From NCBI GenBank assembly GCA_030432695.1, contig JAUILN010000001.1:434001-498000 (forward strand): a stretch of DNA of 64,000 nt. Reading direction: 5' to 3'. The position numbers were made by a program, and so were the translations under genes. This DNA comes from a bacterium. Its GTDB lineage: Bacteria; Planctomycetota; UBA1135; UBA2386. This document shows, one piece after another, positions 48,406 to 56,956 of the stretch (the stretch's first letter is position 1; each line of letters begins with the position of its first letter). Under the pieces are notes generated by a model that was given only the letters and a program-made list of their open reading frames with translations, was not told the DNA's origin and did no database searches.

Positions 48406-49968
48406 TCAATTGCCGTTGCGCTTGCCTCGCCCGTCGTCCGCAGGATCACTGGCACCTGCGGCGGCATCCGCCCGGCGGAACGGCTCGTACTCCGGGTTGG
48501 TCTCGGCGTCCCGGAAGATCGGTCGCTCGATCCACAGGTCGTAGGTGGCGCGCAGCTGCCGGGTGTCCTCGGGCTGCTGACCGCGGTCGCCGGTCTCCTC
48601 GATCCACGCGTCGAGCAGGCCACGGTGGTAGGCCAGTTGCTCGGCGAATTGCGGGTCGCCGGCCAGGTCGTGCAGCTCGTGTGGGTCCGACTCGAGGTGG
48701 TAGAGCTCTTCGAGGGGGCGGGTGCCGAACCAGTGCTCGTCCTGGTAGCTGGTCAATCCGCCTTCGGCATGCAGCCGCTTCAGGTCCTTCACGGTCGGCT
48801 GGTTGTCGCGGTACTGCGCCTGCAGCATCGGCCGCTCGGGATACGCATTGCGGATGTAGCGCCACTCCTCGGTGCGGACGGTGCGGATCCGGTCGATGGT
48901 GTAGTCGCAGCGGTCGCGGGCCGAGACCACGTAGCGGCGCGGCTGGTGGTCGGGCGCGAACAGGTCGCGGCCGTGCAGGTAGCTCGGCAGCGGCACGCCG
49001 GCCATCGCGAGCGTCGTCGCGGTGATGTCGAGGCCGCTGACCAGGTCGGTGCGCTCGGTGCCCGCTCCGAGGGCGGGGTGCTTGCCCCAGACGATCAACG
49101 GCACGTGCACGCCGCCCTCGTAGCAGAACTGCTTGTGGCGCAGCGACTGGTTGTTGCCGTGGTCGGAGAAGAAGAACACCACGGTGTGCTCCAGTTCGCC
49201 GTCTTCGGCCAACTGCGCGAGGACCTGCTCGACCTCGTGGTCGGTGCCGCGCGCGGCGTTGTAGTGGCGGGTCCAGGCCTCGCGATGCGCCGGCGTGTCG
49301 GGAAAGTAGGGTGGCGGTTGCAGCGCGTCGTCCCGCAGCTTCTCGCCCTTACGCACGTGCTTCGCCCCGGCCTTGCCACCCCATAGCGTCAGTTGACCGA
49401 ACCAGGGTTGGTCGCGGTCCGCGCGCGCCGACCACACATCCGCGGTGATCGAGCCGAGCTGTGCGGCGCGGTTGCCCTGCCAGCCGTTCTGGCCGGCCAC
49501 GTAGTCCGCTGGCGTGCCCACGGTGTAGAGCGCGCGGCGGTCGTAGTGGAAGTTGTAGTCGTCCTTGCCGGAGTTGAACGTGAACCAGCCGGCGTCGCGC
49601 AGCAGCTCGGGGATCGTGCGGATGCCGTTCGGCAGATGGATGCGCAGCTCCTCGGGGACCACGCCGGGCGCGAAGCGCGACGAACGGTGCTGGTGGGTGC
49701 CGGTGGAGGTCTGGTAGACGCCGGTCATCATCGCCGAGCGGCACGGCGAGCAGACCGGAGCCGGCATGTAGCAGCGGCGGAACAGCACGCCTTCGGCGGC
49801 GAGGCGGTCGATGGTGGGCGTATGGCCGTCGTTCACCGGGTCGTCGTAGCAGCCGAAGTACGGCGACAGGTCCTCGCAGAAGATCCACAGGATATTCGGG
49901 CGATCCTGGGTCGCGGCGGGGGCGACCAGCAGCGCGACGACGAGCAGCAGGCGGGTGGCGACGGTCAT
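48406..49968 (-). CDS. Exported sulfatase (Cys-type, CSPCR)
   Basis: This is a 520-residue sulfatase with signal peptide MTVATRLLLVVALLVAPAATQ. It opens NILWIFCEDLSPYFGCY, has the formylglycine motif CSPCR (Cys73), a catalytic segment FFFSDHGNNQ instead of the usual TSDNG, and ends in an acidic/basic low-complexity tail. The NILWIFCEDLSP opening marks the subgroup often annotated as heparan N-sulfatase/sulfamidase-like. The start at 49968 is set by the signal peptide; the frame upstream is intergenic. Its stop overlaps the possible TTG start of the large unknown gene. It is divergent from the FG-GAP lipoprotein gene. Confidence 0.92.
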   Translation of the reverse strand: MTVATRLLLVVALLVAPAATQDRPNILWIFCEDLSPYFGCYDDPVNDGHTPTIDRLAAEGVLFRRCYMPAPVCSPCRSAMMTGVYQTSTGTHQHRSSRFAPGVVPEELRIHLPNGIRTIPELLRDAGWFTFNSGKDDYNFHYDRRALYTVGTPADYVAGQNGWQGNRAAQLGSITADVWSARADRDQPWFGQLTLWGGKAGAKHVRKGEKLRDDALQPPPYFPDTPAHREAWTRHYNAARGTDHEVEQVLAQLAEDGELEHTVVFFFSDHGNNQSLRHKQFCYEGGVHVPLIVWGKHPALGAGTERTDLVSGLDITATTLAMAGVPLPSYLHGRDLFAPDHQPRRYVVSARDRCDYTIDRIRTVRTEEWRYIRNAYPERPMLQAQYRDNQPTVKDLKRLHAEGGLTSYQDEHWFGTRPLEELYHLESDPHELHDLAGDPQFAEQLAYHRGLLDAWIEETGDRGQQPEDTRQLRATYDLWIERPIFRDAETNPEYEPFRRADAAAGASDPADDGRGKRNGN

Positions 49969-50121
49969 CGACGGAGGTTGTAAGGGGTCGGGACGGGATC
50001 CGGGAGGTTCGGGAGGGGGAGTCCTGGCGACGGCGGCATCGCGGCGTGGTGGTATCCGCAACACCTGCATGGCCCTGTCGACCGATCCATCGGTGGGAAC
50101 CGGAACGATCGAGGAGGCTGC

Positions 50122-53100
50122 GTGCGCGGAATGACGATGCGGGGAATGCTGCGGTGGTGCGTGTCGGGTGCGGCGCTCGCCATGGTCCTGGTCGGCTGCG
50201 GATCGGAGGGCGGCGCGGGCGGCAGCGCCCCGGATGCCGCGACCTCGTCCTGGTCCTGGGGGGAGCGTGAGCAGATCCCGGCCGACGGGGAGTCCGAGGT
50301 GGCGTTGGTGGTCCAGGTCCGCGATGCCGAAGGGCGCGCGCTTGCCGACCAGCCGGTCACGATCCGGGTCACCGGTGCGGGCAACCTGCTCGCGCCGGCG
50401 ACTGGGCGGAGCGCGGAGGACGGCTCGTTCCGCGCCACGCTGTGCAGCACGCGCGCCGAGGTGAAGACCGTGACCGTGCGCGTGGGGACCGACGAACTCA
50501 CGCTCCCCGGCGCGCCGCAGTTGGAGTTCGTCGCCACTCGGCCGGTGGCCTCGTCCGTGGTGCGGGTCGACGCGTCGCACGTGCTCAACGATGGCATCGC
50601 GACCGCGCGCGTCACAGTGGCACTGCGCGATGCCCGCGGCAATCCGGTGGTGGGAGCCCGCGTGCAGCTTCGTGCCTCGGGCGCCGACCATGTGATCGAG
50701 CAGCCACCGCCTACCGACGCGTTCGGGGTGACCAACGGCACGCTCGCGTCGACCGCCGAGGAGGTCAAGGAGATCACCGCCACGGTCGATCCGGGCGACG
50801 AGGCGGTGGTCCTGGTGATGACGCCGGTGGTGACCTTCCAGCCCGCGCCGGTCGTCCAGGGGGTGGCGCGCTTCCTCGACGTGGGTGGCGACGGCACCTG
50901 CAGCGCCGGCGACCAGGTGATCGTGCGGTTCAATCAAGACGTGCGCGTCGGCCACCAGGAAGTCGCGGGCTTCGTGCTCCCGGTCGCCGGCGACACGCTC
51001 GGCGAGGGGGCGTCGATGCAGGCCGGGCCGGCAGCAGACGAGGTGACGCTCGTCCTCGGCTCCTCGCCGCGGCTCAAGTCGCGGCAGGACTTCGATCCGT
51101 CGCGCACCGGGGCGAACTCCGCGAGCGGCCTCGACTACGCGGGCACCGGCATCATCGCCACGGTGTCCGGAATCGCCGTGCGCAGCTCCGTGGCGGTCGA
51201 CCTGGTGCCTGGCCTGGTCGCTGCCGAGGTCCAGGGCTCGGCCTACTCAAGTCGTTCGGTGGCGCTCGGCGACCTCGATCACGATGGCGACGTGGACGTC
51301 GTGGTCGGGGCGGCGGGTCCAGCGCCGAACCTGGTGCTGCTGAACACCGGCGGGGAGCTGGCGGTCGGCCACGCCCTCGGCATGTCCGACACGCGGGCGA
51401 TCGCATTGGCCGATCTCGACGAGGACGGCGACCTCGACCTGCTCGTCGCCCTGGCCGATCAGGCCCTGGAGGTCTGGTGGAACGACGGCTCCGGCGCGTT
51501 CTCCGACTCCGGGCAGGTCCTCGGTGCCGGCGTCGACGCCCGCGACCTCGCCGTGGGCGATGTCGACCGCGATGGCGACGTCGACGTGGTGGTGGCGGTG
51601 CACGGCGGGGCCAACCTGGTGTTCCTCAATGCGAACGGCAGCGGCACGTTGGTCGACAGCGGGCAGCGGCTGGGATCGGGTGCGACCCATTGCGTGGTGC
51701 TGGTCGACCTGGACGGCGACCTTCACCTCGACCTGGTGGAAGGTACCGGGGCGGAGGAGGTCAATCGCATCTGGCGCAATGACGGCGGCGGCGTCTTCGC
51801 CGATTCCGGTCTCGCGCTCGGCGATTTCGAGGCCAGCGCCCTGGTCGCCGGCGATCTGGACGGCGATGGTGACCAGGATCTGGTCCTGGGGACTCCGAGC
51901 GGAGCCGACCAGGTGTTCGTCAACGCGGGCGCCGGGGTGCTGTCTTCGCTGGGCGGCGGCTTCGGGGACTCCGCGACCGCGGCCTTGTCGCTCGTCGACT
52001 ACGACGCCGACGGTGACCTCGACCTGCTCACGGTCCTGGCCGACGACGGAGTCCGGTTGCGCGCCAATGACGGGTCCGGTCGCTTCCCGGTCATCACCGT
52101 GGCGCTGTCGGGCGGAGCGGGCGCCGCAGGTGCCTGGGGTGATCTCGACCGTGACGGTGATCTCGACCTGTATGTGGCTCGCGCCGACGAGCCGGATCAG
52201 GTCGCCTGGAACGGTCTGTCCGGCACCTGGGGCAGCATCGACTTCGTTGCCGGGCCGAGCTTCTCGCAGGTCGGCTACGAAGGCCTCGACGTCGCCGATC
52301 TCGACCGGGATGGCGACCTGGACCTGGTCGTCGCCTCGAGCGTTGCCGACGCGACCTCGGTCTTCTGGAACGACGGCGCGGGTGGGTTCTCCAAGGTGCA
52401 GTCGCTGGCGGCGTCCTGGTCGGCGCGGCTCGGTGATCTGAACGGCGATGGCTACCCGGACCTGTTCGAGTACGGCGTCGACAGTGGGCGGGTCGCGGTG
52501 CGCTGGAACGACGGTGAGGGGCGCTTCGGTCCGCAGCTCGATCTGGGCTTCGGCGGCTGGCCGGTCGACATCGGCGACGTCGATGGCGACGGCGACCACG
52601 ACATCGTCTACGGGCAGTTCTTCTCGAGCTTGCGTGTGCTGTTCAACGACGGTGCCGGCAACTTCACCGAAGGCGCACTCCTGGCAGCCGACGAAGTGAC
52701 GTCGATCACGCTTGCCGACATCGACCGGGATGGCGACCTGGATCTCGCGGTCGCCGCCGCGTTCGACAATCCGTCGCTGCTGTTCTGGAACGACGGCCAG
52801 GGCAGCTTCTCCGACTCGGGTCTGACCCTCGAGTCGGTCTACGCGAACCGTATCGCGGTGGGTGACCTGGACGGCGATGGCGACCTCGACCTGCTGAAGG
52901 GCGACGAGGGGACCTCGGACGTGTTCCTGAACCCGGGCGATGCGCAATTCGCGAGCACGGGCAGCACGCTGGCCAGCGGCAGGGCGACCTTCGACGCCGC
53001 CCTCGCCGATCTCGACGGCGATGGCGACCTCGATGCCCTCGAGTGCGTTTCGATCTCGGGCCCGCGCTACTACCTCAATGACGGCACGGGCCGATTCACC

Positions 53101-53205
53101 GCGGGTCCGGTGGTCCAGTCCATGCGCTTCGTCCGGGTGGCGGACTTCGATCGTGATGGCGACCTGGACCTGACGAACGGCGTCCGGATCTACGAGAACC
53201 GCTGA
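50122..53205 (+). CDS. FG-GAP/VCBS-repeat lipoprotein with two Big-type domains
   Basis: This is a 1,027-residue protein. The lipobox LVGCGSEG puts the lipid on Cys26, so it is membrane-anchored. Two invasin-type Ig-like domains (about 45-145 and 150-245) show the typical DARGNPVVGARVQLRA pattern. A further domain covers 250-370. About a dozen FG-GAP/VCBS blades then run from residue 375 to the end, each with a DxDxDGDxD calcium-loop (for example DLDHDGDVDVVVG, DVDRDGDVDVVVA, DLDGDGDLDLLKG). They should fold into beta-propellers that bind Ca2+. The GTG at 50122 follows GAGGAGG by 4 nt; an ATG at 50131 is the alternative. Probably a surface adhesin or scaffold. Confidence 0.92.
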   Translation: MRGMTMRGMLRWCVSGAALAMVLVGCGSEGGAGGSAPDAATSSWSWGEREQIPADGESEVALVVQVRDAEGRALADQPVTIRVTGAGNLLAPATGRSAEDGSFRATLCSTRAEVKTVTVRVGTDELTLPGAPQLEFVATRPVASSVVRVDASHVLNDGIATARVTVALRDARGNPVVGARVQLRASGADHVIEQPPPTDAFGVTNGTLASTAEEVKEITATVDPGDEAVVLVMTPVVTFQPAPVVQGVARFLDVGGDGTCSAGDQVIVRFNQDVRVGHQEVAGFVLPVAGDTLGEGASMQAGPAADEVTLVLGSSPRLKSRQDFDPSRTGANSASGLDYAGTGIIATVSGIAVRSSVAVDLVPGLVAAEVQGSAYSSRSVALGDLDHDGDVDVVVGAAGPAPNLVLLNTGGELAVGHALGMSDTRAIALADLDEDGDLDLLVALADQALEVWWNDGSGAFSDSGQVLGAGVDARDLAVGDVDRDGDVDVVVAVHGGANLVFLNANGSGTLVDSGQRLGSGATHCVVLVDLDGDLHLDLVEGTGAEEVNRIWRNDGGGVFADSGLALGDFEASALVAGDLDGDGDQDLVLGTPSGADQVFVNAGAGVLSSLGGGFGDSATAALSLVDYDADGDLDLLTVLADDGVRLRANDGSGRFPVITVALSGGAGAAGAWGDLDRDGDLDLYVARADEPDQVAWNGLSGTWGSIDFVAGPSFSQVGYEGLDVADLDRDGDLDLVVASSVADATSVFWNDGAGGFSKVQSLAASWSARLGDLNGDGYPDLFEYGVDSGRVAVRWNDGEGRFGPQLDLGFGGWPVDIGDVDGDGDHDIVYGQFFSSLRVLFNDGAGNFTEGALLAADEVTSITLADIDRDGDLDLAVAAAFDNPSLLFWNDGQGSFSDSGLTLESVYANRIAVGDLDGDGDLDLLKGDEGTSDVFLNPGDAQFASTGSTLASGRATFDAALADLDGDGDLDALECVSISGPRYYLNDGTGRFTAGPVVQSMRFVRVADFDRDGDLDLTNGVRIYENR

Positions 53206-53263
53206 TCCACTCCTGCCGGCCTCGAAGCCCGCGGTCATCGGTCCAGCGGCTATCCTGCGGAGT

Positions 53264-54178
53264 ATGGACCGGAATCCTGCACGCCGGCGCGAGTTCGCCT
53301 GGCTCGCCCTCGCGATGACCATGGCCCTCTGCGCGATCCTGCCGGCGCAGCGTCCGGGCTGGAGCCGGACCAGCATCGCTGCGCTGCTCGAGGCGCGGCA
53401 GCTCGAGGAGGTCGACGGCGAGCAGCGCTGGGCCGAGGTCGCGCCCGAAGTCTGCGCGGTCTGCGAGGGTGAGAAGACCACGCCCTGCCTCGCCTGCCGC
53501 GGAGGGGAGCATGGCGCGGCGAAGAACTGCGCCGAGTGCCGGGGCCGCGGCGAGGCGCCCTGCGAGCGCTGCGCGGGCAGTGGCGAGACCCTCGATCCCC
53601 TCGCCGAGATGCCGTGTCCGGCGTGTTGGACGCGCGCGGTGCTGCCCTGTCAGATCTGCCTCGGCGTGGGGCGGCTCGACGTCACCGGTGGCGGCACGCC
53701 GTCGTGTCCGACGTGCAAGGCCGAAGGCGGAGTGCGCTGCGGGTTGTGCCGCGGGACCCGCAAAGTCGACGTGCTGAAGGCCGGGCGGAAGCCGCTGCAC
53801 CAGGCGGACGGGGAGGCGCTCACCGAGCTTCGCGAGCAGCTCGACGAACTGCGCGAGCAGGTCGCGGCGTTCCGCGAACTCGCGGTGCGCACCCGGCCGA
53901 AGCCCACGCCGGCCGAGTTCGAGGAGCCGTTCGAGGAACTGCTCGCGGCGGCCGGCCGGATCGAGCGCGCGTGGCGCGGAATGCCGGCCCAGTTCCGCAG
54001 CCTCGAGGATGCGCTGGAGCGACCACGCACCGGCGGGATCTTCTCGTTCCGGCAGGTGAGCAACGACGACATCCGGCGGCTGGCGTATCGGCAGTTCGCG
54101 GAGGGCATGCTGGTCTGGGTCGACTTCCACCGCGGCCTGATCGGTAGATGCCGCGAGCGCATGAAGAAGGGGGCGTGA
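53264..54178 (+). CDS. Exported Cys-rich DnaJ-zinc-finger-like protein without J domain
   Basis: This is a 304-residue protein with an N-terminal hydrophobic export signal (about 11-29). Residues 60-170 contain eight CxxC pairs (CAVC, CLAC, CAEC, CERC, CPAC, CQIC, CPTC, CGLC), several in CxxCxGxG form (CAECRGRG, CERCAGSG, CQICLGVG), like the zinc-binding centre of DnaJ but duplicated. No J domain (HPD) is present. The C-terminal 130 residues are a helical charged domain. It lies between two large calcium-propeller proteins on the same strand, 58 and 76 bp away. A role as periplasmic folding helper or disulfide/zinc scaffold for these neighbours is a reasonable guess, not shown. Confidence 0.85.
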   Translation: MDRNPARRREFAWLALAMTMALCAILPAQRPGWSRTSIAALLEARQLEEVDGEQRWAEVAPEVCAVCEGEKTTPCLACRGGEHGAAKNCAECRGRGEAPCERCAGSGETLDPLAEMPCPACWTRAVLPCQICLGVGRLDVTGGGTPSCPTCKAEGGVRCGLCRGTRKVDVLKAGRKPLHQADGEALTELREQLDELREQVAAFRELAVRTRPKPTPAEFEEPFEELLAAAGRIERAWRGMPAQFRSLEDALERPRTGGIFSFRQVSNDDIRRLAYRQFAEGMLVWVDFHRGLIGRCRERMKKGA

Positions 54179-54254
54179 AGGCTGCGGAGGGCCCGGGTGC
54201 ATTGCCCGGCCCGATCCGGCCCGCGCCGCGACGATCGGCGTACCATCGAGGACG

Positions 54255-56801
54255 ATGACCGACTCCTTCCGTGCCGTCGTCCAGTTCCTCGCCGCCATCC
54301 TGTCGCTGTCGCTCGCCGCTCTCGCGCAGGAGCCGTTCCGCATCCTCACCACGCGGGCCTTCGACACCGCGATCCAGACCCCGGGCGAGGGGGTGACGGG
54401 AGATGTCGACGGCGATGGCGACCTCGACGTGTTCGTGCCGACGTCGAGTTTCAGCGACCGCCTCTACCTGAACGACGGCGACGGGGTGTTCCGCGACGTC
54501 TCGGCGGTCGCTCTGCCGACGACGGTCGACTGGACCCACCACGCGGCCTTCGTCGATGTCGACGGTGACGGTGACCAGGATCTGGTGACGGCCGGCAACA
54601 GCGGCCTGCAGACCATCGGCTCGCAGAATCGGTTGCTGCTCAACGACGGGACCGGCGTGTTCACCGACGTGACCACGGCGCGGTTCCCGGTCGACCAGGA
54701 CAAGACCCGCATCGTGCTGGCGTTCGACGTCGACGCAGATGGCGACGCCGACGTCCTGGCACTGAACTCGATCTCGGGCTTCAGCGGCACCGCGGTCAAT
54801 CGTCTCTATCTCAATGACGGCACCGGGCGCTTCACCGATGTGACCGCGACGCAGCTGCCGTCCGATCCGGGCAATGCGGTCAGTGGGGCGGTCGGCGATC
54901 TGGACGGCGACGGCGACCTCGACTTCGCGGTCGCGCACCTGTTCATCGACCGGCCGATCCGGATCTACCTGAACGACGGGAGCGGTCGCTTCTCGGTGCA
55001 GCCTTCCGGCGGACTGCCCGTCCTGCGTCGCAATGCCTATCGGCTGCATCTGGTCGACATCGAGTCCGACGGCGATCTCGACGTCGTGGCGATCCTGGAC
55101 CAGGCCCTGTCGGTGCTGGTCAACGACGGGACGGCGCGCTTCACCGACCAGACCGCGCAGCGGGTGCCGCCCGGCTACGTCTATCCCTACCAGGCCGGCG
55201 ACTTCGACCTCGATGGCGACGTGGACTTCACGGTCGCGACGAGCGGCGGGGGTGCGCAGCTCCTGGCCAACGACGGAACCGGCGTCTTCGGCTTCGCGGC
55301 CGCGATCACCGCGACCGGCGATACCGCTGCGGACGTCGACGGCGACGGGGATCTCGATCTGGTGCTGACACGCTCCGGCGACGTGCACCTGAACGACGGC
55401 ACGGGGAGGTTCCAGGATCGCCTGCTCGCCGAGCGGCGCGCCCCGGACTTCCAGGGGCGTCCCGGGCGTGGTGCCGTGGCCGACGTGGACGGCGACGGAG
55501 ACCTCGACGTGTGGCTGTCGAGTTCGCTCGCCGACGCGGACCAGCTGCTGTTGAACGACGGGCGGGGATCGTTCACCGCCTCGCCGTCGCTGCCGCGCAA
55601 TGGCGAACGCTCGTCGGTCGTGGTGTGCGGCGACGTCGACGGCGACGGCGACCAGGACGCATTGCTCGGCAACACGAGTTCCCTGCTGCCGACGCGCCTC
55701 CTGCTAGGCGACGGGATGGGCGGCTTCACCGAAGTGACCGCGAGCCGGATGCCGCCGCGTTCCGGACAGACCACCGACCTGGAGCTGGTCGATGTCGACG
55801 GCGACGGCGATCTCGATCTCGTCGAGGTCAACTACCACGACTCCAGCGGTCTGCTGCTGAACGATGGCGCCGGGACGTTCACCGCGGCTCCCCGCGGCAA
55901 CTTCCCGACCGACGCCGACCGCAGCCGCTGCGCGGTGGCCTTCGACGTCGACGGGGACGGCGATCGGGACCTGCTGTTCGGCAACTACTCGCAGCCGGCC
56001 CGGCTGTACCTGAACGACGGGATCGGTCGCTTCACCGATGTCTCGATGAGCCGTTTGCCGGCCGTCAGCTTCCTCTGCTACGACGTCGTCGCGATCGACG
56101 TGGAGGGCGACGGAGACTCCGATGCGGTGTTCGTCGACTTCGGCGGGGACCCGCACCTGTTCCTCAACGACGGGGCCGGTCGCTTCACCGAGGCCACCCA
56201 GGGCAATCTGCCGACGACCCTCAGCGGCGAGCTCGCCCACGCGATCGACTGGGACGGCGACGGCGACGTGGACCTGGTCGCCGGTGACCGCAATGGGCTG
56301 TCCGTCCTCGACAACGACGGGCAGGGTCGCTTCACCGAGCTGCAGGTGTTCGGCACCTGGGCGTTCCCGGTCGGCGCGGCGGACCTCGACCAGGACGACG
56401 ACCCCGACGTGATGCTGGTCGCCGAGAACGGTCGGATCGACGTGGCGACCGGCCTCCGGCGGCAGCTCCACTTCGGGCGGTTGGTGCGGGTCGGACGCGA
56501 CACCTTGGTCGACGTCCATGCCGTCGGGCGCACGCCGGGTTCGGATCTCGCGATCCCGGTACTCGCAGCCGGTCCGGCCCGCCTCGTCGTGCCGGGTCTC
56601 GGTGTGGTCGGTGTCGCGCCGCGCTCCTGGGTCGTCGGTCCGGCGATCACGTTGTTGCGGGGTGCGGACGTGGGGAGCTGGGTGCTGCGCGTGCCGACGT
56701 CGCCGTCGTTGCTCGGCACCACGGTCTACGCACAGGCGCTGGTGGCAGAAGGATCGAGCCTGGCGCTGACCAACACGCAGCGGGTCGAGATCGTGCACTG
56801 A
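54255..56801 (+). CDS. Secreted FG-GAP/VCBS-repeat protein
   Basis: This is an 848-residue exported protein with a signal peptide (about 1-27, ending LAALAQ). From residue 47 it is almost entirely FG-GAP/VCBS blades with the calcium loop DVDGDGDLDVxxx and the recurring phrase LNDGTGRFTDVT (at least twelve times). This indicates one or two seven-bladed beta-propellers. The last 120 residues are a different beta domain (LVRVGRDTLVDVHA). It differs from the upstream propeller protein in having no lipobox and no Big-type domains, so it is probably released or bound to the surface by its C-terminal domain. The strong DNA-level repetition makes recombination between blades likely. Confidence 0.92.
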   Translation: MTDSFRAVVQFLAAILSLSLAALAQEPFRILTTRAFDTAIQTPGEGVTGDVDGDGDLDVFVPTSSFSDRLYLNDGDGVFRDVSAVALPTTVDWTHHAAFVDVDGDGDQDLVTAGNSGLQTIGSQNRLLLNDGTGVFTDVTTARFPVDQDKTRIVLAFDVDADGDADVLALNSISGFSGTAVNRLYLNDGTGRFTDVTATQLPSDPGNAVSGAVGDLDGDGDLDFAVAHLFIDRPIRIYLNDGSGRFSVQPSGGLPVLRRNAYRLHLVDIESDGDLDVVAILDQALSVLVNDGTARFTDQTAQRVPPGYVYPYQAGDFDLDGDVDFTVATSGGGAQLLANDGTGVFGFAAAITATGDTAADVDGDGDLDLVLTRSGDVHLNDGTGRFQDRLLAERRAPDFQGRPGRGAVADVDGDGDLDVWLSSSLADADQLLLNDGRGSFTASPSLPRNGERSSVVVCGDVDGDGDQDALLGNTSSLLPTRLLLGDGMGGFTEVTASRMPPRSGQTTDLELVDVDGDGDLDLVEVNYHDSSGLLLNDGAGTFTAAPRGNFPTDADRSRCAVAFDVDGDGDRDLLFGNYSQPARLYLNDGIGRFTDVSMSRLPAVSFLCYDVVAIDVEGDGDSDAVFVDFGGDPHLFLNDGAGRFTEATQGNLPTTLSGELAHAIDWDGDGDVDLVAGDRNGLSVLDNDGQGRFTELQVFGTWAFPVGAADLDQDDDPDVMLVAENGRIDVATGLRRQLHFGRLVRVGRDTLVDVHAVGRTPGSDLAIPVLAAGPARLVVPGLGVVGVAPRSWVVGPAITLLRGADVGSWVLRVPTSPSLLGTTVYAQALVAEGSSLALTNTQRVEIVH

Positions 56802-56956
56802 TCTACTGCTCCGGCGGAGTCGATCCAGACAACACGGTCAGCGCGGCCGAGTGCCCTGGGGTATGGCGAGCGCAGCGAGTCATGCCCATTCCCATGCGGC
56901 AGGAGGCCGCGCTGAGCTCGCGTGCTTCGCCGAGGTCGAGAACTCGCCGACGCGCG
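56802..56956. other. Short convergent gap
   Basis: These 155 bp separate the FG-GAP protein and the convergent nidogen-like gene. I see no clear terminator hairpin and no gene. Confidence 0.5.

Noticed and set aside
51247..53481. A 744-residue minus-strand open frame under the FG-GAP gene
   Set aside because: The calcium-loop repeats on the plus strand produce a periodic open frame on the other strand; the peptide only mirrors those repeats.
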